The notes below the pieces were generated by a model, which was not told the origin of the DNA, did no database searches, and was given only the letters and a program-made list of their open reading frames with translations. Of a stretch of 64,000 nucleotides of DNA, positions 12,701 to 35,279 are shown in pieces. Each line of letters opens with the position of its first letter. The first letter of the stretch is position 1. The DNA comes from Euleptes europaea (lineage: Eukaryota > Chordata > Lepidosauria > Squamata > Sphaerodactylidae): the NCBI RefSeq assembly GCF_029931775.1, contig NC_079317.1, positions 71,393,895 through 71,457,894 on the forward strand. Reading direction: 5' to 3'. Made by a program: the position numbers and the translations under genes.

Positions 12701-15700
12701 GGGAGGTTTTGCCTTGGATATGCCACTCTCTAGATGCACATTTTCCCCATCAGAATTCTCAGAACTCAACAATAAGCCCCCATGCAGAGTTTTGAGAATT
12801 CAGATGGGGAAAATGTGCATCTAGGGAGCAGCAAATCCAAGGGAAAACCTCCTGTGCTTAAATGGCCTAAGAGTACAATAGCTTCATGAGAAGACTGCAC
12901 AGTTTGGATATTTTTAAAGATCTTGGTTTAAGATATTTAAGACTTTTTATATCAGTGCATGTTTTATTGAAGAATATGGTTTTCAGATACCCAAGTTATG
13001 CTGGTCCATGATGATTTTTGACTGCAGCAGTGTTACCGTAATTTGAATTCAGGTAATACTGCTAGGGTGTATTGGGAATATTTTGTGAATGGGATGTAAC
13101 CATTTCACCTTTTTTAACTCTAGGTGTTGGCAACCATTGTTATTTTGTCCTGTTTCTCCTTTTCCTGACAATGGTGAATATCTGGGCTTTATATGGAACA
13201 GTTTTATGTATGTATGCCTGACTCTTACTTCTCCACGTAGTTTGCTAGAAACTTCTTTCTGTTGATCCTTAGCATTCTTGGTTTAGCATTTAATCCAGAC
13301 TGTGATACAGTATCATGCTGCAGTGTAAATGACAGAAAGTTGAGGACATAGGCTTGGGTTATGAATAATCACAGCAGAAGTGAAATAATCATTTCCACAC
13401 TTCTGCATGGGAATTGTATTGTTACTGGTGCAAAAAGTGTCGTCACGTAAGAGGCAGTGGAAGAATGACTAGGGCCAGCTTTTGCAAACAGAGATACTGG
13501 GTGAAAAAATTTCTAGTGCTTTGCTTTCTTGCAGAAATGTTTACACTTGTAAAGATTTGGGGTTTCATAAAATTAATAACAATGAATGAATGTCATTGCC
13601 AATACAATATTAGACAGACTTGGTCATTTCAAAGTTGTAATTCATGTTTTTCAGGTAATTATCCCTAGGAATTGTATGAGAGAGTACATGTAGGTTTTGT
13701 TGATTTGTAATTTGGAGGGTGAGAATAATACCACAAATGCATACAATCAAAGTGAAAAAATCAAATTATGAATTGACCTGATGAGCATGACAAATCAAAA
13801 CCAAAGCTAAAAATACTTATTTGTGTGTCTCCTCTCACATGATGGAACAGATATTGTAATAATCAAATAATAATAATAATAATAATTCCTTCTCTCAGAC
13901 TGGTCAGAACACTGCACAGTAACATACCAGAAAGACGGAGCTTGGATTTCCTTCACACAAATAGTGTCTTGTTCTCCATGGGTGTCATATATTTTCACAC
14001 TTGTATCCTTTCATACTTCGTGGGCTTCACTGCTACTAGCCCTTCAGCTTTATCAGGTATTGTTTTGACTTATTTAATGTATATTGCTTGAAAGCATTGC
14101 ATTTCTTGATCACTTTTCAGCCACCTACTTTTGTGTTGCCCAGATTTACCGTTTCGGAATCGAACCAAAGTCTCATACATACCTATTCCATGCTTTGAAT
14201 CAGTATGTACTGCTGAGGAGAATCTCTACAAACCCATCGATTATTTAGATGATATTTGAGGTTTGAAAACGTTGTGGCTTCCCTATAGGAACTCAGAGCA
14301 TTTGGCAGTGTGGTCTTGGCAGCAGCATGTCTAATACCAGTAGAGCTACAGCCAGTAATGAGTGGGTCCTTACACTAATGTCTCTGTGCAACACACTTGT
14401 CCAACAGTTTGTTCAGCTCAGGAAGTGGGGGGAGGTGCTTAGCTACCTTAAGGCTTATCCCCCACATGTTTACTTTTTAATAGCACCATTTCAAAATTTA
14501 GGATATTGCTTGTGTTGAAGCACTACAAACCTTTGTCTGAGCTCTTGCAAATAACCGGTCCCTTAAGGCTGGGTTGTCAGTGTAATTCTGATGTAGAGCA
14601 AATGGTTGTTGTTGAGAAAGCATTAGGGTTCTGGTGGGAAGACATGGGAGAAAAATAGAACAGATGTCAGTATCTAAATGTATGGGATGAATAATTTATC
14701 CTGCCCACTGTTGTGATGAGTGCGGAACTGAAAACTGTCCTGTAGCTCAGATGCTCGTTATTATTCTATGCTAAACCTTCTGTGACCTCTGGAGTTAGCT
14801 GACTTGGGAACATTAAGCCTTTTATAAAAGGACTATTATATGTGGAGAGAGGTAGTTTGGCTACATAAATAGCTACTTTTGTGGGGCTTTCCACTCGTGA
14901 AGCAAATACTGAAAATTTTGATAATCTACTTTGGTCCTTGATGCCTTGCTGAATGTCATTCAGTCAAAGGTTTAGTTGGATTTAAGAATGTAACAGTAGC
15001 ATTTACAGCCTTCCGTTCTAGCTTGCTCATCTTCATTTGCTGGGCCCGATCAAGGGGGGTGTACAAAAAACAAGAAACATATTTGGTCCAAGGTTGGAGT
15101 TAGATCTCAGCTGCTGAAATCCAGCAGCAGCCATCCATACTGCCATGAAGTAGTACATTAGGACCCATCATGTATTGTAGTAAAGTAGAATAGGTATGTG
15201 TGAATTCTCTCTCCATGTTCTGTGAAGAGATACAGGTAAAGCAGTTGGAAGCGAATGCTTAATTATTGCTGCCAGAATATCATTAGCGTGTGTGGAAGGA
15301 GCCTGGGAGACCAGGGATAAAAATGTTGACCTGGGATGCTGATGATCAACCTGACAACTTATAAATATGTGGTAGAGGAAATCTTGCTCTGAAGAAAATA
15401 TGGTCTCCTTTGTACAGTTCTGGAACTAAAGTAATCTAATAGATGAAGTTAAGCGAGAAGATTTGGAATATATTTAGTCTTCTTTTGGTTGTTTTTAGTG
15501 ATTCATGTCTATGAGACTTCTTTGGGTTTGATCTGAGATATGAGTTACTTGATGTTGATTGTGTAGTTACGTAATCTGTAATAATTGTGTCAATTATGTG
15601 TAGGTATGTGGGGGGGGTTGTATAATTGTATACAATATAAAAGTCGAACAGAACAGGAAAACTTCAAAAAGCCTGCTTAGGGAATTAACTCAGTGTTTGA

Positions 15701-17862
15701 TCGGGTCCTTGGTTTGATGTCCTCTGTCCACTAACATGATGGTGCTGTGAAAGGTCCCTGCTATTACGTACCTTGGTCAGGTTTAACAACTTTAACTGTA
15801 TTGCACAGACTCTCTGGTAGTACATTAGGGGGAGACTAATAAGTGAGGTTGATTCCAGGATTGCATCTCTGACTTGATTATTAATGATTGACCAAGTTCT
15901 GCAGACCAGTTTCCCTTTTACTTTTGTGAGTAAAGAATAGACTATTCTCTCTCAATCTAATCTACCCCACAGGGTTGTTTTGATAGAATGGAGGAGGAAA
16001 GAGTTGCCCTGAGCTACTTGGAGGTAGCAAGATTAAAATGTGATTGGTCGATCGTGACAGAGAGCTCAAGCTTCATTGTTAGTGTTGCCTCTCTTTCATT
16101 GTACTAGTCACCCATTTAACAGCATCAAAAATTGTTGTATTTATGGCTGGTTTAAAATGCAAGGTGGGGGGAATTGATTTGGGTACATATGACTTTTCAG
16201 GTGGCACATTTCTTTCAACGCAGTTATTGAATTGGCCTTCAAATGTCTCTTTCCCCTTTTTATTCTTCTAAGGTTGTATTCCTTGGATTGACCTCACATG
16301 AAAGGATTACCCTCTGGAGGCAGAGCAAGCGATCAAAGCATCCTGTTTCACTCAGGAAAACTCCATATAAGTAAGTGGCTTTAGGAGAGAAGCATTCTTT
16401 TTCAAAATTCATATTTCAGCGTCTGTTATGTCCTATGCTGCATGCCCATATGCAGTCGGCATTGCCAAATACTGAACTATCTTCACACAGCTTTTTCAAA
16501 AGTGATCAGTGACAGCGGGATGGCTAGAGTGTACATATTTCCCTTACGATACATTATGTATGGGGAAAGAGAGGAAGCTCTGTTGTTTCACTCTAGTGAA
16601 ACACCATCACGTGTATGCTGCACCTTGCTTTGGTTCTGGCAGAGATTCAGAGAGGGGGAAAGAATCCGCACCTGACTGAAGTTTTTAATTCCACCTGAAC
16701 TATCTTGTGTTGGTTTAAAATATTTATGCGCTACCTTTCTATTGCAGCCTGGAATGTAACTAAAACCCTGGCCCAACTAATTGCAAGTCCTGAAGTTACT
16801 TTAATTCCCCCTTTCTTTTATTTTGGAAATTGTCTAAGTGCTTGTGGTGCTATCTTGTGCAGAATGTCCTTTGGGATTTCATAACCCCTCAACTGTCCCT
16901 GCACAAAAGTGGCAGTGCTCATTAAAAGCAGGCCCATATCCTGTCATGTTAAAACTGTATCACAGAAGGGGTTCCTACGAAGTGTCAAACACAGGTATTG
17001 TTTTTGAGGGGCTAGGTGAGTGTCATTTTCATGTTAGCTTCAGTCCCAAGCCATGCCAGGACGTTCATCTAAACTTTAAAAGTGATACTGGTCCAGATCT
17101 TAAGATCTGTGTCAATTTACAGTAGTGTCTTGAGAGGAGAGCCTTCCAGTCACCTAGTTATGCTCTTGCTTCCCAGTGACCAATTGAAAGATGTGCCCTG
17201 GCCACAGCTAAATCTTGAACTGGACACCTTCACCAGCAGTAAGGGGACTTGTCAACAGGAGGAGACCCTAAGCTTGTACCACCCACAATGGATATAATGT
17301 GTAACTGTTGCAAAATAACTGTTCCAATAGATGGAGGACCCTTTTTTCTACTTTTAATGGTTTTTCTAAGTTCTAAGAGTTTCTCACGTATAGCTGACTT
17401 TGTGTTGATAGCGTATTTCCTATGGTCTGGTTAACACTTGCGTAATCGTGTACTGAAGTGTTGTTTTTAAAGAGCTAATTCTTCATGTGGGAGGTACGCA
17501 TGGTCATGCCAGCTGCATCAATGTGGACATATCGGTTCTTACAAACAGTGCCTCTGTGCAGCCATGAGCCAGGGCAGTGGACCCGGCACCCTCCCAAGGG
17601 GAACATGAGGACAGTCACCATCGGTGATGACCAGCCCTGTGTTTCAGAGAGATTATTTTGCTGATAACTGAGCTAAGACACTTCTATTTTTACCACCTCT
17701 CTCTTTTCTTCTCCCCTTCCTAGTCATGGGTGCCTGCAGAACCTAGCAGATTTCTTTCAGTGCAGATGCTTTGGGATGTTGAAGCCCAACATAGTCGACT
17801 GGACAAAGCAGTATACGCTAACAGTTCATTCAGTGAAAGATAAAAATATTCATCCTGTGTGA
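618..17862 (+). CDS. ZDHHC13: ZDHHC13 (HIP14-like palmitoyltransferase), C-terminal ten coding exons, 5' part outside window
   Basis: Coding join 618-743, 1926-2059, 3874-3974, 6825-6949, 10253-10315, 12413-12506, 13124-13207, 13899-14056, 16273-16370, 17724-17862; all phases agree and give 373 residues plus stop. The family transfers palmitate to protein cysteines at Golgi/ER membranes. Seen in order: the end of the ankyrin region (GDTPLDLAH), hydrophobic membrane segments ([49 protein letters not shown]), the cysteine-rich domain ([15 protein letters not shown]), the active-site motif as DQHC, two more membrane segments, and the tail [24 protein letters not shown] instead of DHHC is what I recall for mammalian ZDHHC13; this, [10 protein letters not shown] and the tail favour ZDHHC13 over ZDHHC17. 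Human protein is about 622 aa, so about 250 residues lie left of the window. Convergent with CSRP3. Confidence 0.95.
967..1274 (+). mobile_element. tRNA-derived SINE, family A (GAGAGCCAGTGTGG head, CTT-rich tail)
   Basis: Head GAGAGCCAGTGTGGTG with a pol III A-box-like tattggttaagaacgg and a B-box-like ggttttgattcc, then a body shared with copies at 31030, 33247, 36706, 48585 and 56879, ending in a CTTC-type run. I do not give a formal family name. Confidence 0.8.
1653..1740. repeat. Palindromic MITE-like element, copy 1
   Basis: CAGTGCATTCCTAAAGAGAG at one end and its near complement ending GGAATGCACTG at the other; the halves fold on each other around aatgaatgggc. Related copies at 37639-37728 and 50319-50704. 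Confidence 0.75.
1926..2059 (+). CDS. ZDHHC13: ZDHHC13 exon: first and second membrane segments
   Basis: Acceptor ttcttttcttag, donor AAG|gtatgt. Encodes [17 protein letters not shown], the family-diagnostic [11 protein letters not shown] loop and a second hydrophobic stretch ending SLFA(R). Ends in phase 2. Confidence 0.92.
2125..2345 (+). mobile_element. CR1/L2-type LINE fragment, 3' ORF
   Basis: Frame at 2175-2255 reads [20 protein letters not shown] then AFHGLG, the C-terminal block of L2/Rex/CR1-like LINE ORF2. Fragment only, no catalytic motif. Confidence 0.7.
2403..2630. repeat. Interspersed repeat (AAGAACATAAGAAA..CCATGCTGGATCAGACC type), copy 1
   Basis: Shares a long stretch with 43319-43482 and a shorter one with 39993-40078 (gctggatcagacc, gttcacacagtggc). 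Family name unknown to me. Confidence 0.7.
2631..3873. other. ZDHHC13 intron, nothing recognised
   Basis: AT-rich intron sequence without open homology or clear repeat structure. Confidence 0.5.
3874..3974 (+). CDS. ZDHHC13: ZDHHC13 exon ending at an AT-AC (U12) intron
   Basis: Acceptor tttccatttcag. Encodes [16 protein letters not shown] then [16 protein letters not shown] and ends after the first base of an Asp codon, directly before ATATCCTTT. Reading on without splicing gives a stop within three codons, so splicing is needed here; no GT donor keeps the frame. Confidence 0.88.
4060..4122. repeat. Short tandem repeat, unit about 23 bp
   Basis: The unit gtatgagtgtaaagtaaac.. occurs about 2.5 times in a row, close to the 5' end of the U12 intron. 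Confidence 0.75.
4123..5379. other. ZDHHC13 intron, nothing recognised
   Basis: No exon, repeat family or structured element could be named here. Confidence 0.5.
5380..6300 (+). mobile_element. CR1/L2-like LINE 3' fragment
   Basis: Degraded sequence with typical LINE-end landmarks: 5990-6060 resembles the (H)WLxxxFRAQLKxLTFKAL block, followed by a tail of the kind seen in other squamate L2-like copies. Boundaries are approximate. Confidence 0.5.
6329..6549 (-). mobile_element. 5S rRNA-derived SINE with BovB-like tail
   Basis: On the - strand the head reads GATCTCATCAGATCTTGGAA, GCTAAGCAGGGTCAGCCCTG, GTTAGTATTTGGATGGGAGA: these are the internal promoter blocks of vertebrate 5S rRNA with a few changes. 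The 3' part has the CTTGACGGCACTTTACACAC type end shared with BovB LINEs. So it is a 5S-headed SINE probably mobilised by RTE-BovB. Confidence 0.9.
6825..6949 (+). CDS. ZDHHC13: ZDHHC13 exon: membrane segment and DPG motif
   Basis: Starts just after the AC of the U12 intron; donor AAG|gtattt. Encodes [19 protein letters not shown].. and the conserved [15 protein letters not shown] (the DPG motif that precedes the cysteine-rich domain in DHHC enzymes). Confidence 0.9.
7281..7866. repeat. Long inverted-repeat unit with CTGATGAAG-type centre (A)
   Basis: Outer arms 7281-7415 and 7738-7866 are near complements (ttgtaaactgcaaattgaaa against tttcaatttgcagtttataa); inner arms 7479-7525 and 7630-7674 are complementary too. 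The unit holds CTGATGAAGATC (- strand, about 7494) and atgatgaagattc (+, about 7664). A Penelope-like terminal repeat pair or a palindromic MITE are both possible. Confidence 0.65.
9040..9370. repeat. GC-rich tandem array, about four units of 80-85 bp
   Basis: The blocks ctcctgccggcaggggcctg, gaggggccggcaggagg and gctccgccgccgcccaggc recur four times with variation. Long open frames on the - strand here are by-products of base composition. Confidence 0.7.
9495..9532. repeat. Perfect 38-bp palindrome with back-to-back AAAATGGCGGC
   Basis: 9495-9513 and 9514-9532 are exact complements. Each half contains AAAATGGCGGC, very close to the YY1 consensus AANATGGCGGC, and the centre is a NotI-type GCGGCCGC. 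Confidence 0.9.
10253..10315 (+). CDS. ZDHHC13: ZDHHC13 exon: start of cysteine-rich domain
   Basis: Small 63-nt exon, acceptor tatgtctttcag, donor CTT|gtaagt. Encodes [20 protein letters not shown] then L, near-identical to the mammalian family member and carrying the first zinc-binding cysteines. Confidence 0.93.
10655..11930 (-). mobile_element. CR1/L2-like LINE, reverse-transcriptase and 3' part, degraded
   Basis: On the - strand a frame near 11220-11250 reads HQYADDTQL, the YADD catalytic box; 11475-11520 resembles the (AF)DTIDHSILLD block area; 11040-11070 resembles the LGVLLDPSLxLExQ block. The 3' end is the (TAAA)n run at 10657-10681. A (GT)n run lies at 10724-10750. Many lesions. 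Confidence 0.65.
12073..12271 (+). mobile_element. GGTTGCCA-ended MITE-like element, copy 1
   Basis: Begins agggttgccag and ends ctggaggttggcaacccc; internal landmarks gcggccattttctccaggtg and gggaggggagggactt. Same family as about ten other copies in the window. Confidence 0.8.
12413..12506 (+). CDS. ZDHHC13: ZDHHC13 exon: zinc ligands and DQHC active site
   Basis: Acceptor ccttgatcag, donor ATAG|gtgagt. Encodes [16 protein letters not shown] followed by [15 protein letters not shown]. The cysteine of DQHC is the acyl-carrying residue in this enzyme class. Confidence 0.95.
12687..12867. repeat. Foldback element, arms about 80 bp
   Basis: 12687-12771 (ggccatttatgcatgggagg ... ) is the near complement of 12790-12867 (... 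cctgtgcttaaatggcc). Lies in the ZDHHC13 intron after the DQHC exon. Confidence 0.8.
13124..13207 (+). CDS. ZDHHC13: ZDHHC13 exon: membrane segment after DQHC
   Basis: Acceptor ttttttaactctag, donor TTAT|gtatgt. Encodes [18 protein letters not shown] then [15 protein letters not shown] corresponds to the GxGNH that follows the catalytic motif in the family. Confidence 0.93.
13860..13886. repeat. (AAT)n microsatellite next to an acceptor
   Basis: About seven AAT units ending 12 bases before the acceptor AG of the exon at 13899. Confidence 0.9.
13899..14056 (+). CDS. ZDHHC13: ZDHHC13 exon: luminal loop and last membrane segment
   Basis: Acceptor attccttctctcag lies directly after an (AAT)n run; donor CAG|gtattg. 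Encodes [16 protein letters not shown] and then the hydrophobic [20 protein letters not shown]. Confidence 0.93.
14057..16272. other. ZDHHC13 intron, nothing recognised
   Basis: 2.2 kb without a clear repeat family, exon or structure. Confidence 0.5.
16273..16370 (+). CDS. ZDHHC13: ZDHHC13 exon: TTxE-like cytosolic region
   Basis: Acceptor tattcttctaag, donor TAA|gtaagt. Encodes [19 protein letters not shown] then [20 protein letters not shown] occupies the position of the TTNE/TTxE motif of DHHC proteins. Confidence 0.93.
16371..17723. other. ZDHHC13 last intron, nothing recognised
   Basis: Open frames here (for example 16838-17125) show no similarity I know and no splice context. Confidence 0.5.
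17724..17862 (+). CDS. ZDHHC13: ZDHHC13 last coding exon and stop
   Basis: Acceptor ctccccttcctag. Encodes [20 protein letters not shown] and [20 protein letters not shown], stop TGA at 17860-17862. Confidence 0.94.
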
Positions 17863-18230
17863 AGAAGACCGGTACCAAACCCTTTTGGCTTCAGCTAGAA
17901 GCTCGAACAAATAGTTGAATTTGGCAGATTGTATGGTTTGTTCTGAGATAGCCTTTATTGCATTATTGCTATATTTGAGTGTGGGGGGGGGTTGAAGTTT
18001 GCATGCATAAATTGCTGCAAACTGGTAACACGATGATGGCAGTGGTTTGCATATGAAATTTTCAAACGGTTTCATTTGGAAGGAAACACAACTGTGAAAA
18101 ATTTCAAATTGTTAATGGGATGTGTTTTTATAAAGCAGCTCAGAAATCCTATGCATTGTTGTTTATATGTGTCCAACTCTTAAAATTGCACTTGATAGTT
18201 AAGGGAAATAAAGGATGTTTGGAAATTTCC
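17863..18230 (+). other. ZDHHC13: ZDHHC13 3' UTR with probable poly(A) signal
   Basis: No coding sequence after the stop. An AATAAA hexamer at 18207-18212 in the + orientation is the first convincing poly(A) signal; the UTR end is therefore inferred at about 18230. Confidence 0.55.
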
Positions 18231-18682
18231 AAATATTTTAGTATATGAAAACTGATTTGTAACTTGTAATTACTTCTCTGTCTCTCTGATGTATAAATCT
18301 GTATATAAAGGCTGTTTAGATTTAACATATTCATGTGCACATTTATTAAATTAGAACTGGGTTGTTGTTCTTTTGGTATTTACAAGTATAGTTACTTTCA
18401 GGGGATATTACATTTTTGAATCAGTTAACTAAATAACTGTGGCTAGGGCCCTAATAATGACTCTCAATTCTCTCAATTCTGCTTGTGCATTTAGAAACAT
18501 GTGGAGGAAAATGGGTTCTCAGAATGCACTCATTTTCAGAACTCAGCTTGTGGTTGTAAAAAGTCCTATGCCTTAAAACGGAAAAGACTGTAACCCTACA
18601 AGTTAAAGTTTAAATGATACACTGCAACACCCAAGAGGGCTACCTCAGATTGATCAAGGAGAATTCTTATGTTTCATCTTCG

Positions 18683-18770
18683 TGGCCTCCTTGCAGTCCC
18701 ACATGGGAACTGCGCATCCGCAGGCCAGCCGTGTGCATGCGCAGTTCCCATGTGTGCCTGCAAGGAGGAC
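18683..18770. repeat. Foldback with NRF1-like half sites
   Basis: Arms 18687-18717 and 18735-18766 are near complements (cctccttgcag..catgggaactgcgcat). Contains ctgcgcatccgcag and gtgcatgcgcag, both close to the NRF1 motif. Confidence 0.75.
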
Positions 18771-18819
18771 CACTCAATGAACAACAGTTACAAGCAAGCA
18801 ACACTGTTCTTCCATTGGG

Positions 18820-19345
18820 ATAAACATGTAGAGCAACGACTGCAGCTCCTCAATCTTTCTTTGGATTCCCTTCAATCAGTCACCAGACAGAAAGCTATGA
18901 GCATGATTAAGAAACATTTATTTAGGTACGATTACAACAGTACAATCTGTAGAGCATGATATATTTGTTCTACCCAATTTGTCAGTATTCTTCCATCTGG
19001 CCAGCTCCCCGACTATTGTTCTTATTTGGCTGCTCCTCAGTATAAGTGTGCCTTTATGTTAGCATGTCTAAATGCCTTACCAGCTAGAGTTTTGCAAGGG
19101 AGGTACCTTAAGATACCATACTCTGATAAAGTATGTGATTGCGGTGCAGGTAGTGTAGGCACTCTGTATCACGTGACCTTTGTATGCAACTATTTTACTG
19201 AGGCTAGAAATCTTTTAATTTTTCCTTTGTTCCAAAATATAGATCATGCAGAGACATTACCTCTACTAGAAGATTACAATAGACCTATCACTCTTTCAGT
19301 TGAAAATTTTTATGCCCTTGTGATCGATATTCGCAGCCATTCAAA
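18820..19345 (+). mobile_element. LINE 3' end, family V (copy 1)
   Basis: Frame from about 19026 reads CAFMLACLNALPARVLQGRY, then IPYSDKVCDCGAGSVGTLYH and FVCNYFTEARNLLIF. The C-x-C..H..C pattern and LQGRYLKIPY recur in the copies at 28040-29228 and at the right edge. Clade not certain (CR1/L2 or Ingi/Vingi-like). Lies between the convergent ZDHHC13 and CSRP3 3' ends. Confidence 0.7.
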
Positions 19346-19649
19346 TGTGGTCTAGTTTTTTTTAATATATTTTAGTAATCTGCTTAAAACGAATAAGTTA
19401 AGAAGCAGTGTGAGGTAGAGAGAGAGAGCAAGGCATGCAGCTGTAACCTGATAGGCACATTTTACAGTGGACTTGACATACTACAAGAGTTCTAGGGCAC
19501 CCTGCTGTGAATTTAGTGCCAGAGGAGAACAAAGCAAAGGTCATATTGAAGAGTAGAAGATAAAAATTAGTAAACGGAAGGGGCACAAAATATGGTATAT
19601 GCTTGGGTGAGTGTAAAATAAGGTAAACATAAAATTTCTGCAGTTATGT

Positions 19650-20642
19650 CCTGTGTAGGATTGGATTTATTTAGCCTATTACACAGTATATTCATTTAAT
19701 TTTTATTGCATTACACCTAGCCTGATAGCAACATTAAGACAGCATCATGACTTGAAATAATGTTGCTTTCGCTTTTTATTTCTACCAGTCCATCCCTGCT
19801 AGAAGAAATATTTTTCTTTCACAGAAGGTGATGGAATAGAGGCTAAAAATGACAATTACTGTCCATCTAGTAACCATTTACTGTTTTAAAAAGCAAGAAG
19901 GTAGAGTTCAGAGTCAGGATTGTGAACCATGTCAGAGTTCACTATCAGAAGAACCTGAAAAAGAATAAGTCGTAATCAAAGAGTATAATACTTTCCTCAA
20001 CATCCATAATTAGTTTAAGAAAAAATATCCAACCGCAAATTTGGAAGTAGTAGGTATTCAGCAGTGCCCTTGAGTTAATATCACCTGCTTGGAGATAGGA
20101 TGGGAATGACAGGATCACAGGGAACTTGTCAGTAGTCTCGTAAGTGGACTTGCTTGTGATGATAGGAAAAACGTCTTTTGTGATTATCACAAACTATTTT
20201 GACATTACAGTTGAATGCCTTTGTTTCATGACATACTAGCACCATATCTTGAATGTGCCATTTTGTTAAAAAAAAAATTCTACAGAGTGTAAAATAATTG
20301 GGTTCAGTTTAGATACACTGGCATAAAAACCTTAACCTTGAGGGTATATTCTATATATTTGGGGGTACTGAAAGCAGAACTATCGATCTGTTTTGTTTCA
20401 AAACAAGTAACAATGCTGAAAATATCTGTGAACATTCCAGACTTCAAGTCATTAGACTGTGTATTTTGTGTTCAGAAAAGAAATGGTTTTAGACCAGCCA
20501 TCAAGTAATGCTTTCCTACACTAAAATATACTACAAAAGCTGTGTAAGAAGTAGCTTATTAATTTTTCCAATGAAATAAAAAGAGTGTTCTTAGTAGCCC
20601 TCTTAGCTTTAAATTACTGTTTAGGCCTCAGTGGGAAAGAGC
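19650..20642 (-). other. CSRP3: CSRP3 3' UTR, probable
   Basis: Downstream of the stop there is no coding sequence. Two - strand AATAAA signals occur at 19707-19702 and 19671-19666; the UTR is inferred to end near there, about 0.95 kb long. The end is not proven from sequence alone. Confidence 0.45.
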
Positions 20643-34160
<13,518 letters not shown>

Positions 34161-34264
34161 TCATCTCTTTGCTACATAACCCCCAAGATACAAACTTTCT
34201 TGTCCTACATGTTTAGATATTACGTCTTGTTGGCCAAGTGGTTCCCCGCTATGTAATAGTAGAC

Positions 34265-34394
34265 ATAATGGAGTTATCATTCCACTGCGACATGGAAAAA
34301 ATGGCTGCTTTGGAAGGTGGAGTTTATGGCATTGTACCTCTCCCTCCCCTCCTCAAACCCTTACCTCCCCAGGTTCTACCCCCCAAATCTCTAA
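34265..34394 (-). mobile_element. GGTTGCCA-family fragment
   Basis: aaaatggctgctttggaagg .. cattgtacctctccctcccc; ends lost. Confidence 0.55.
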
Positions 34395-34847
34395 CCCTAT
34401 TTTCTTCCCACCCAACAGCCAACCTACCTTTATTTGCCCCTGTGTTTTGACCTTTCCTTCTCCCCCCCACCCCCCAGCAGCCTCTACCTAGGAAAACAGA
34501 TTTGGCCAGCTTTGCTATTAGAATATAGGATGCTTTCCCCTTGATGTTAGAGATAGGGTGGTGGTTGGGTCCCCCCATTACAAGGTTGTACTGAGCCCCG
34601 AGATTTTATGTTTGAACGTAGTGAACCTGGTTCCTGATTAGGGTTTCCAATTGCCCGGTGAGGGTGGGCAATTGCCCGCCAACTCATGGGGCTGCCTGCC
34701 ACCCCTCTGCTGGCCAGCGGGAGGAAGTAGGCCAGCTGGGAGGGGTGGTGGTGATCCGCGTGTGCTCACGCTGCACCACCAGCCCTTCCATGTTACCCTG
34801 GAAGTGCTGGCAATGCTCTAGCAATCGCCCCAAAACTCTATTGTTTC

Positions 34848-34986
34848 CAACCCTACGTTGGGAAATTCCTGGATATTTGGGGGTGGAGCCTTGGGAGCAG
34901 ACATTTCCTCCAGTGGAACTGATCTCTATAGTCTCAGTCATAATTCCAGGAGATCTCCAGGCCACACCTGGAAGCTGGCAATCCTA
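34848..34986 (+). mobile_element. GGTTGCCA-related element, short subtype
   Basis: ccaaccctacgttgggaaat .. tggaactgatctctatagtc .. ggaagctggcaatcct. Confidence 0.6.
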
Positions 34987-35077
34987 TGCAGGCCAGATCT
35001 GAGCCAAGAGGAACCTGCAGTGCTGCCAGTATTGGGTGGGACATCACTTGTCTTGGCTGTCCCCAGGCGATCTAGGT

Positions 35078-35275
35078 AGGGTTGCCAACCTCCAGGTACT
35101 AGCTGGGGATCTCCCGCTATTACAACTGATCTCCAGCTGATAGAGATCAGTTCACGTGGAGAAAATGGCCGCTTTGGCAATTGGACTCTATGGCGTTGAA
35201 GTCCCTCCCCTCCCCAAACCCCGCCCTCCTCAGGCTCCACCCCAAAAACCTCCTGCTGATGGAAGTGGCAACCCT
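35078..35275 (-). mobile_element. GGTTGCCA-ended MITE-like element, complete
   Basis: agggttgccaacctccaggt .. gaaaatggccgctttggcaa .. gaagtggcaaccct. One of the cleanest copies. Confidence 0.85.
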
Positions 35276-35279
35276 ACAG

